From Streptococcus mitis (GTDB lineage Bacteria; Bacillota; Bacilli; Lactobacillales; Streptococcaceae): a stretch of 64,000 nucleotides of DNA. The notes under the pieces are model-generated. The model saw nothing but the letters and a program-made list of their open reading frames with translations. It was not told where the DNA came from and searched no databases. A program made the position numbers and the translations under genes. This document shows, one piece after another, positions 30,403 to 37,209 of the stretch; positions within the stretch are counted from its first letter, which is position 1, and each line of letters opens with the position of its first letter. Where the stretch lies: NCBI GenBank assembly GCA_001914195.1, contig MKYF01000017.1, forward strand, positions 71,283-135,282. Reading direction: 5' to 3'.

Positions 30403-31629
30403 ATGTTAGATGTAGAAGCGATTCGCAAGGATTTTCCAATTTTAGACCAGATTGTTAATGATGAACCATTAGTCTATTTGGACAATGCTGCGACGACACA
30501 AAAACCACTTGCAGTTCTGGAGACGATTAACCACTACTATGAGAAGGACAATGCCAATGTTCACCGTGGTGTTCATACCTTGGCAGAAAGGGCGACAGCT
30601 TCCTATGAGGCGGCTCGTGAAACCATTGCTAAGTTTATCAATGCAGGCTCCACAAAGGAAGTTCTCTTTACTAGAGGAACGACAACCAGTCTTAATTGGG
30701 TAGCGCGTTATGCTGAGGAAGTCTTGACTGAGGGAGACCAGGTCTTGATTTCCGTCATGGAACACCATTCCAACATCATTCCTTGGCAGGAAGCCTGCCG
30801 TAAGACTGGAGCTGAGCTTGTCTATGTCTATCTCAAGGATGGAGCTCTGGATATGGATGATTTGCGAGCTAAATTGACTGATAGAGTCAAGTTTGTCTCT
30901 CTAGCTCACGCCTCAAATGTTCTTGGTGTGGTCAATCCAATCAAAGAAATCACTCAATTGGCCCACCAAGTTGGTGCCATCATGGTGGTGGATGGAGCAC
31001 AATCTACACCTCATATGAAGATTGATGTCCAGGATTTGGATGTGGACTTCTTTGCCTTTTCAGGTCACAAGATGGCTGGTCCGACTGGTATCGGTGTCCT
31101 TTATGGTAAAGAAAAGTATCTGGAACAAATGTCTCCAGTAGAATTTGGCGGCGAGATGATTGATTTCGTCTATGAGCAATCTGCTAGTTGGAAGGAATTG
31201 CCTTGGAAATTCGAGGCTGGAACTCCTAACATGGCTGGTGCAATCGGATTTGCTGCGGCAGTAGATTATCTTGAAAAGATTGGTATGGATGCGATTGAAG
31301 CCCATGAACAGGAATTGATCGCATACGTCTATCCAAAACTGCAGGCGATTGAAGGACTGACCATTTATGGTTCACAGGACTTGACTCAACGTTCAGGTGT
31401 CATTGCCTTTAATTTAGGGGATCTTCATCCGCATGACCTTGCAACAGCACTTGATTATGAAGGAGTAGCTGTTCGTGCGGGTCACCATTGTGCACAACCC
31501 TTGCTCCAGTATTTGGATGTTCCAGCAACAGCTCGTGCAAGTTTTTATATCTACAATACCAAGGCAGATTGCGACAAGCTAGTCGATGCCTTACAAAAGA
31601 CAAAGGAGTTTTTCAATGGCACTTTCTAA
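30403..31629 (+). CDS. sufS: Cysteine desulfurase SufS
   Basis: This 408-residue group II PLP desulfurase mobilises sulfur from cysteine for cluster assembly, handing it to SufU. The opening is PLVYLDNAATTQKP, the PLP lysine lies in FSGHKMAGPTGIGVLYG, and the persulfide cysteine is C363 in VRAGHHCAQPLLQYL. AAGGGGGAG precedes the ATG at 30403. The frame further upstream overlaps sufD and has no ribosome site. Its 3' end overlaps the sufU start by 14 bases. Confidence 0.97.
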   Translation: MLDVEAIRKDFPILDQIVNDEPLVYLDNAATTQKPLAVLETINHYYEKDNANVHRGVHTLAERATASYEAARETIAKFINAGSTKEVLFTRGTTTSLNWVARYAEEVLTEGDQVLISVMEHHSNIIPWQEACRKTGAELVYVYLKDGALDMDDLRAKLTDRVKFVSLAHASNVLGVVNPIKEITQLAHQVGAIMVVDGAQSTPHMKIDVQDLDVDFFAFSGHKMAGPTGIGVLYGKEKYLEQMSPVEFGGEMIDFVYEQSASWKELPWKFEAGTPNMAGAIGFAAAVDYLEKIGMDAIEAHEQELIAYVYPKLQAIEGLTIYGSQDLTQRSGVIAFNLGDLHPHDLATALDYEGVAVRAGHHCAQPLLQYLDVPATARASFYIYNTKADCDKLVDALQKTKEFFNGTF

Positions 31630-32056
31630 ACTAGATAGCCTTTATATGGCAGTGGTAGCGGACCATTCGAAAAATCCACATCACCAAGGGAAGTTGGAAG
31701 ATGCTGAACAGATCAGTCTCAACAATCCGACCTGTGGGGATGTTATCAATCTCTCTGTCAAGTTTGATGCAGAGAATCGTTTGGAAGATATCGCTTTTCT
31801 AAACTCAGGTTGTACCATCTCAACTGCCTCTGCAAGCATGATGACGGACGCAGTTTTAGGAAAAACCAAACAAGAAATCTTAGAACTGGCGACTATTTTT
31901 TCTGAAATGGTTCAAGGGCAAAAAGATGATAGACAAGATAGTCTTGGTGATGCTGCTTTCTTGTCAGGTGTTGCCAAATTCCCTCAACGAATCAAGTGTG
32001 CAACCCTAGCTTGGAACGCCCTCAAGAAAACAATTGAAAATCAAGAAAACAAGTAA
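31616..32056 (+). CDS. sufU: SufU, zinc-dependent sulfurtransferase of the SUF system
   Basis: This 146-residue IscU-like protein in Gram-positive SUF systems receives persulfide sulfur from SufS. Zinc ligands are visible as Cys in NNPTCGD with the following Asp, Cys in LNSGCTIS, and Cys in RIKCATLAWNAL. The SufU-specific insertion between the second and third ligands (about 60 residues) is present. ATG 31616 lies inside the sufS end, with AAAGGAG upstream, so translation is coupled. Confidence 0.96.
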   Translation: MALSKLDSLYMAVVADHSKNPHHQGKLEDAEQISLNNPTCGDVINLSVKFDAENRLEDIAFLNSGCTISTASASMMTDAVLGKTKQEILELATIFSEMVQGQKDDRQDSLGDAAFLSGVAKFPQRIKCATLAWNALKKTIENQENK

Positions 32057-32113
32057 GGCAAGTTTCTTTTGTCTTATGAATCAGTAGAAATGAAGAATGA
32101 AAGAAAGGATATT

Positions 32114-33526
32114 ATGGCTGAAGAAAGAGTAGAACCAAAACCAATTGACCTTGGTGAATATAAATTTGGTTTCCATGATGATGTAGAGCCTGTCCTATCG
32201 ACAGGAAAAGGATTGAATGAAGATGTCATTCGTGAACTATCAGCTGCAAAGGGAGAACCTGAGTGGATGTTAGAATTCCGTTTGAAGTCTTACGAAACCT
32301 TTAAAAAAATGCCTATGCAAACTTGGGGAGCAGACTTGTCAGAGATTGACTTTGATGACCTGATTTATTACCAAAAACCATCTGATAAACCAGCCCGTTC
32401 TTGGGATGACGTTCCTGAAAAAATCAAAGAAACCTTTGAACGTATCGGAATTCCTGAAGCTGAGCGTGCTTATCTGGCCGGAGCTTCTGCCCAGTATGAG
32501 TCAGAAGTGGTTTACCACAACATGAAGGAAGAGTTCCAGAAATTGGGAATTATCTTTACAGATACAGATTCTGCCCTCAAGGAATACCCAGACTTGTTTA
32601 AACAATACTTTGCGAAGTTGGTACCGCCGACTGATAACAAGTTGGCAGCCCTTAACTCAGCAGTGTGGTCAGGTGGAACCTTTATCTACGTACCAAAAGG
32701 GGTCAAGGTAGATATTCCTCTTCAAACTTACTTCCGTATCAACAACGAAAATACTGGTCAGTTTGAACGTACCTTGATTATCGTTGATGAGGGAGCAAGT
32801 GTCCACTACGTAGAGGGCTGTACAGCACCAACTTATTCAAGTAACAGCTTGCATGCGGCCATCGTAGAAATCTTTGCCTTGGATGGTGCTTATATGCGTT
32901 ATACGACTATCCAAAACTGGTCTGATAACGTCTATAACTTGGTAACAAAGCGTGCTAAGGCTCAAAAGGATGCCACTGTTGAGTGGATTGATGGAAACTT
33001 GGGTGCCAAAACAACTATGAAATACCCATCTGTTTACCTTGATGGAGAAGGGGCGCGTGGTACTATGCTTTCGATTGCCTTTGCTAATGCAGGGCAACAC
33101 CAGGATACTGGTGCCAAGATGATCCACAACGCCCCACATACAAGCTCGTCTATCGTTTCTAAATCCATCGCTAAAGGCGGAGGAAAGGTGGACTATCGTG
33201 GACAAGTAACCTTTAACAAAAACTCTAAGAAATCTGTTTCTCACATCGAGTGTGATACCATTATCATGGATGACTTATCAGCGTCAGATACCATTCCATT
33301 TAATGAAATTCACAACTCGCAAGTTGCATTAGAGCACGAAGCCAAGGTATCTAAGATTTCAGAAGAACAACTATACTACCTCATGAGTCGTGGTTTGTCA
33401 GAATCTGAAGCTACTGAGATGATCGTTATGGGATTTGTAGAGCCCTTCACTAAAGAACTTCCAATGGAATACGCCGTTGAGCTGAACCGCTTGATTAGCT
33501 ATGAAATGGAAGGGTCAGTTGGGTAA
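32114..33526 (+). CDS. sufB: Fe-S cluster assembly protein SufB
   Basis: This 470-residue main scaffold of the SufBCD complex has a central beta-helix containing EGCTAPTYSSNSLHAAIVEI with the conserved cysteine. The C-terminal signature includes FNEIHNSQVALEHEAKVSKI and YYLMSRGLSESEATEMIV. AAAGGAT lies before the ATG at 32114, which gives the usual MAEERVEPK start. It is the last gene of the operon, ending before a hairpin region. Confidence 0.97.
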   Translation: MAEERVEPKPIDLGEYKFGFHDDVEPVLSTGKGLNEDVIRELSAAKGEPEWMLEFRLKSYETFKKMPMQTWGADLSEIDFDDLIYYQKPSDKPARSWDDVPEKIKETFERIGIPEAERAYLAGASAQYESEVVYHNMKEEFQKLGIIFTDTDSALKEYPDLFKQYFAKLVPPTDNKLAALNSAVWSGGTFIYVPKGVKVDIPLQTYFRINNENTGQFERTLIIVDEGASVHYVEGCTAPTYSSNSLHAAIVEIFALDGAYMRYTTIQNWSDNVYNLVTKRAKAQKDATVEWIDGNLGAKTTMKYPSVYLDGEGARGTMLSIAFANAGQHQDTGAKMIHNAPHTSSSIVSKSIAKGGGKVDYRGQVTFNKNSKKSVSHIECDTIIMDDLSASDTIPFNEIHNSQVALEHEAKVSKISEEQLYYLMSRGLSESEATEMIVMGFVEPFTKELPMEYAVELNRLISYEMEGSVG

Positions 33527-33613
33527 AATTTGATTCTAGGTTTACTCAAAATCAAGGACTTTGAAGATGAACTTGTAACAAAAAGAGACTGAGAAAAAAT
33601 ATTTTAAGAACAG

Positions 33614-33669
33614 AAAACGCATGATATCAGGTGCAGTTCAAAAAAACTTGATATTATGCGTTTTATTGT
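33614..33669 (+). terminator. Terminator after the suf operon
   Basis: AAAACGCATGATATCA (33614-33629) pairs with TTGATATTATGCGTTTT (33648-33664, small bulge) and is followed by ATTGTG. It resembles the AAAACGAGC-type terminators elsewhere in the window. The remaining 33527-33788 holds no gene I can support. Confidence 0.75.
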
Positions 33670-33788
33670 GGGAAGATTTATTCTATTCTCTCATGAAATA
33701 GAGTTTTTTCCTAAGCACTTTTGATTTTTGATATAGTTTTGTGAGGACGAAGTAAGACAATATATAAAATAGTCAGTTCAAGCCAGGG

Positions 33789-34642
33789 TATAGTTACTTA
33801 GTTTAAAATAATCATCTTATAATAAATCTATGGTATATAGTACAGATTTTAAACAAGGAGTATTAGATTACATTAGAGAGGGACACAGCCATGTCGAGGC
33901 AGCTAAAGTTTTTGATGTTGGCGTCAAAACTCTCTTTACGTGGAAAAAGAAAGACGTGAACAAGGACACTTATAGCGGAAAAAGCGAGTCATCAAAAAGA
34001 GGAAGATCCCTTTAGAAGAATTAAAAGCCTTTGTAGAGGCTCATCCAGACGCTTTTTTACGGGAAATTGCGGCACATTTTGATTGTGCTGTCCCTTCAGT
34101 ATGGGCAGCTTTAAAGCAGATTAAGGACACTAGAAAGTCGCTGAGTTTCTTGATATTTTGAATAGTCTAAAAGATTTACCAGTCGTATATATTGACGAAA
34201 CGGGAATCGACCGCTACCTCTATCGTCCTTATACACGGGCTCCTAGAGGGGAGAAAGTCTATGAAAAGATTAGCGGACGGCGTTTTGAGCGGACTTCAAT
34301 TGTTGCAGGACAGGTAGACGGAGAGTTTATAGCTCCCATGATTTACAAGGAAAGTATGACGAGGGATTTCTTTGTGGAGTGGTTCAAAACGTAGCTCTTG
34401 CCTGCTTTGAAGACACCTCATGTCATTGTCATGGACAATGCTAGTTTTCATCCCAAGAACATCTTGAATGAACTGAGCATCCAAGATAGACACTTTTTCT
34501 TACCTCTACCACCTCATTCACCAGATTTGAATCCTATTGAGCAAGTTTGAGATATTTTGAAGGAGAAAGTGACTGATTTATTAAGGGAAGTCCCAAATAT
34601 TTTTGAATGTTTGGAACGCTTTTTTTAAACTAAATGACTATA
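33789..34642 (+). mobile_element. IS630-family insertion sequence, inactive, both ends intact
   Basis: The terminal inverted repeats TATAGTTACTTAGTTTAAAA (33789-33808) and the complement of 34623-34642 match at 18 of 20 positions. The element is 854 bases and TA-bounded, as expected for IS630 family insertion. It carries one transposase gene broken by frameshift and stop codons. It differs from the IS630-Spn1-like remnant at 19933-20496 in sequence. Confidence 0.85.
33830..34628 (+). pseudogene. IS630-family transposase pseudogene
   Basis: The N-terminal helix-turn-helix part MVYSTDFKQGVLDYIREGHS to SGKSESSKRGRSL ends in a stop at 34015. The frame then shifts; ELKAFVEAHPDAFLREIAAH continues, then further breaks. 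The DDE catalytic part resumes at 34158 with LPVVYIDETGIDRYLYRPYT, interrupted by TAG at 34392 (replacing a Gln codon) and later TGA at 34548 (replacing Trp in EQVWDIL). The motifs IDETG, VIVMDNASFH and PPHSPDLNPIE mark the three catalytic acids. Several lesions mean no active transposase. The start codon lies six bases after a TATAAT box. Confidence 0.9.
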
Positions 34643-34682
34643 ATTATAAAATGCTTATTGATTTTGATTTAAAATGAGTCAA

Positions 34683-34707
34683 AAAGCCGTTGCACAACGG
34701 TTTTTTG
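34683..34707 (+). terminator. Hairpin terminator downstream of the IS630 element
   Basis: AAGCCGTTG and CAACGGTT pair around CA, followed by TTTT. It isolates the next operon, whose extended -10 TG-T-TATAAT follows at 34706-34714. Confidence 0.8.
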
Positions 34708-34747
34708 TTATAATTAAATGAAGAATGTAGAATTAAAGGAGAAAAAC

Positions 34748-34984
34748 ATGACATTTGAAGAGATTCTACCTGGGTTAAAGGCTAAGAAAAAATATGTACG
34801 TACTGGTTGGGGAGGGGCTGAAAATTATGTCCAACTTTTTGACACTATCGAGCAAAATGGGGTTGCACTTGAAGTGACGCCCTATTTCCTAATCAACGTA
34901 TCTGGGGAGGGAGAAGGTTTTTCCATGTGGAGCCCGACACCTTGTGATGTTTTGGCGAAGGATTGGGTAGAAGTGCATGACTAG
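34748..34984 (+). CDS. DUF2829 family protein
   Basis: This 78-residue protein has FEEILPGLKAKKKYVRTGWGG at the N-terminus and WSPTPCDVLAKDWVEV at the C-terminus, typical of the DUF2829 family also common in phages. The function is unknown. AAAGGAG precedes the ATG at 34748. Its end overlaps the SDR start by eight bases, so the two are translated together. Phage kinship may indicate past acquisition, although there are no other phage genes here. Confidence 0.82.
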   Translation: MTFEEILPGLKAKKKYVRTGWGGAENYVQLFDTIEQNGVALEVTPYFLINVSGEGEGFSMWSPTPCDVLAKDWVEVHD

Positions 34985-35675
34985 ACGTGTATTGATTACG
35001 GGAGTGAGTTCAGGTATCGGATTGGCTCAGGCTCGCCTTTTTTTAGAGAAGGGCTATCAAGTTTATGGAGTTGACCAAGGTGAAAATCCAGTTTTAGACG
35101 GTGATTTCTACTTTTTACAGAGAGATTTGACCTTGGACTTGGAGCCAATTTTTGACTGGTGTCCTCAGATTGATGTTTTGTGCAATACTGCTGGAGTTTT
35201 GGATGATTACAAACCACTGTTGGAACAATCAGCGCAGGAAATTCAAGAGATTTTTGAAATCAACTACGTTACTCCAGTAGAGTTGACTCGCTATTATTTG
35301 ACCAAAATGTTGGAGAATAAAAAAGGATCCATTATCAATATGTGTTCCATTGCTTCAAATCTAGCAGGAGGTGGTGGTCACGCCTATACTTCATCTAAGC
35401 ATGCTTTGGCTGGATTTACCAAGCAGTTGGCTCTAGACTATGCTGAAACTGGGATTCAGGTCTTTGGGATTGCTCCAGGAGCAGTTAAGACGGGTATGAC
35501 TGCTGCAGATTTTGAGCCAGGTGGTTTAGCGGACTGGGTGGCTAGTGAAACCCCAATCAAGCGCTGGATTGATCCAGAGGAAGTAGCAGAGATTAGCCTT
35601 TTCTTAGCAAGTGGAAAAGCAAGCGCCATGCAAGGACAAATCTTGACAATAGATGGTGGCTGGTCTTTGAAGTAG
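34977..35675 (+). CDS. Short-chain dehydrogenase/reductase (FabG-like)
   Basis: This 232-residue NAD(P)-dependent oxidoreductase has the cofactor motif ITGVSSGIG at residues 7-15. The NAG-like motif is NTAGVLDD, the catalytic serine is in CSIAS, and Tyr-Lys is in YTSSKHALAG. The C-terminus has the usual LTIDGGW. It is annotated in pneumococci as a 3-oxoacyl-ACP reductase homolog, but the true fabG lies in the fatty-acid cluster elsewhere, so its substrate is unknown. It overlaps DUF2829 upstream. It is followed ten bases later by a short ORF with AGGAGGA. Confidence 0.9.
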   Translation: MTRRVLITGVSSGIGLAQARLFLEKGYQVYGVDQGENPVLDGDFYFLQRDLTLDLEPIFDWCPQIDVLCNTAGVLDDYKPLLEQSAQEIQEIFEINYVTPVELTRYYLTKMLENKKGSIINMCSIASNLAGGGGHAYTSSKHALAGFTKQLALDYAETGIQVFGIAPGAVKTGMTAADFEPGGLADWVASETPIKRWIDPEEVAEISLFLASGKASAMQGQILTIDGGWSLK

Positions 35676-35685
35676 GAGGAGTTGG

Positions 35686-35826
35686 ATGGATATTCAAGAG
35701 ATCACAGAAGAAAATGCATCGCCATTAGTTTTGAAGGCTAAGTCTGAATTATTAGGATTTCCAGAACTTGACAAGACTTCTTACATGAATTGGAAGGTGA
35801 ATGATGAGAAACCAACTTGCTCTTAG
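35686..35826 (+). CDS. Short ORF (46 aa) between the SDR and PEP-domain genes
   Basis: The frame opens with ATG at 35686 after a strong AGGAGGA ribosome site and ends at TAG 35824. The product is acidic (MDIQEITEENASPLVLKAKS...). I recognise no family. It overlaps the next gene by 26 bases in a different frame. It may be a true small protein, or the 5' part of a longer ancestral gene split by frameshift. Confidence 0.5.
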   Translation: MDIQEITEENASPLVLKAKSELLGFPELDKTSYMNWKVNDEKPTCS

Positions 35827-36679
35827 TGGCGAAAAACTTGATGAAAAAGTTTACCCACAACTATTTCACCACATTGGAATGATTCGTGGGGAATACTTGT
35901 TGAGAGAGCTCAACCAAAACATACTGTTACCTAGTTGTCAGCAATTTGTAAAAGATTATCTAGAGACTATCTGCTCCCTGTACTCAGATGAAGAAGTTTG
36001 GTATCGTTTTTCTGAATTAACGAATACAGAATCTAATTGTCTAAAGGGGACTAAAGAGTATTTTGACGAAGGGCATCCCTTGTTTGGTTATAGAGGAACT
36101 AGGCGTTTACTGGCGTGTCCGAATGAATTTCAGGCTGAAGCAAATGTTGTTATAGAAGCCTATCAAACCAATCCCAATCTATCTGTTATCTTTCCTTTTG
36201 TCAATGATGCTGAGCAGTTAAAGCAAGCTATTACAGTATTGCGTCAGCAGGGTTTTACTGGGAAAGTCGGCACGATGATTGAGTTACCGTCAGCATATTT
36301 TGACTTAGACAGCATACTGGAAACGGGTATTTCAAAGATTGTAGTTGGAATGAGTGATTTGACTTCTTTTATTTTTGCCACTGTGAGAAACAGTCAATTG
36401 CATGATATGGAAAGTCCAATTATGTTAGATATGTTAATACAGATGCAGGATAAAACAAGGATGAAAAAGATTGACTTTGCTGTAGCAGGCTATCTGAATG
36501 ATTCTTTCATACAAAAAATGAATCAGATGGATATCAAATGTATTATCCATTATAGTTCTATTCCAGAGATTTTTAATTTAGAGATTGACCATCCAGACCA
36601 TCTCAAACATATAAAAGAAGAAAGTAAAAAATTACAAAGGATCACCCATGACACCGCAAGAAATGTGGAATGCATATAA
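35801..36679 (+). CDS. Orphan PEP-utilising-enzyme-like TIM-barrel domain protein
   Basis: This 292-residue protein resembles only the C-terminal barrel of PEP-utilising enzymes (enzyme I, PEP synthase, PPDK). Visible similarities are FGYRGTRRLLACPNEFQAEA (the family RGxR segment), SVIFPFVNDAEQLKQA, and GTMIELPSAYFDLDSI with the metal-binding Glu. The ATP-grasp and swivelling His domains are absent, so it cannot be a complete phosphotransferase. An in-frame TGA lies just before the first ATG. GGAAGG supports initiation at 35801 or 35804. It overlaps the ASCH gene by 32 bases. The role is unknown; possibly a relic, but the open frame argues for function. Confidence 0.72.
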   Translation: MMRNQLALSGEKLDEKVYPQLFHHIGMIRGEYLLRELNQNILLPSCQQFVKDYLETICSLYSDEEVWYRFSELTNTESNCLKGTKEYFDEGHPLFGYRGTRRLLACPNEFQAEANVVIEAYQTNPNLSVIFPFVNDAEQLKQAITVLRQQGFTGKVGTMIELPSAYFDLDSILETGISKIVVGMSDLTSFIFATVRNSQLHDMESPIMLDMLIQMQDKTRMKKIDFAVAGYLNDSFIQKMNQMDIKCIIHYSSIPEIFNLEIDHPDHLKHIKEESKKLQRITHDTARNVECI

Positions 36680-37088
36680 GAAAATCAACCCCTCTATAGG
36701 AGATGAAATCGATGCTTGGGCTTTTGGAGTGGAACCAGACCTTTTAGCAGATTTGGTGTTAAGAGGCGAAAAGACTGCAACAGCATCAGCCTACGACCTC
36801 TATGCACTAGAAGCCGAGTCTCTTCCTCAAGAAGGAACTTTTGATGTCATTTTAGATAGTCAAAATCAGGCTGTCTGTATTGTCGAAATTACAAAGGTTT
36901 CTGTCCAGCCCTTCAATCAAGTTTCTGCTCAACATGCCTTTAAGGAAGGTGAAGGTGACAAATCCCTAGCCTATTGGCGTCAGGTTCATGAGGATTGTTT
37001 CGCCGAGTGGCTGAGAGAAGCAGGACTGACTTTTACACCTGAAAGCAAGGTTGTTTTAGAAGAATTTCGCAAGATCTACCCACTGTAG
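36648..37088 (+). CDS. ASCH domain protein
   Basis: This 146-residue protein has the ASCH (PUA-like) fold: RGEKTATASAYDLYALEAES carries the GxKT motif near residue 40, followed by FDVILDSQNQAVCIVEITKV and the SAQHAFKEGEGD segment. ASCH proteins are thought to bind RNA or hydrolyse modified nucleosides (for example N4-acetylcytidine amidohydrolase YqfB). It starts within the PEP-domain gene with AAGGATC upstream, so it is cotranscribed. Function here is inferred from fold only. Confidence 0.85.
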   Translation: MTPQEMWNAYKKINPSIGDEIDAWAFGVEPDLLADLVLRGEKTATASAYDLYALEAESLPQEGTFDVILDSQNQAVCIVEITKVSVQPFNQVSAQHAFKEGEGDKSLAYWRQVHEDCFAEWLREAGLTFTPESKVVLEEFRKIYPL

Positions 37089-37149
37089 GCTATTAGAAGG
37101 AAGAAAGTTTTGGAAATCGCCGTCCAATCCTTTTTTCTTAAGCAAAACA

Positions 37150-37158
37150 TGATATAAT
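37150..37158 (+). promoter_or_regulatory. Extended -10 promoter of pepN
   Basis: TG-A-TATAAT at 37150-37158. The leader contains a small hairpin AAGAGC-TTTA-GCTCTT (37172-37187) ahead of TAGGAGA at 37198-37204. Confidence 0.75.
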
Positions 37159-37209
37159 AAGTTTGTTTGAAGAAGAGCTTTAGCTCTTAAACTTAGATAG
37201 GAGAAAACT

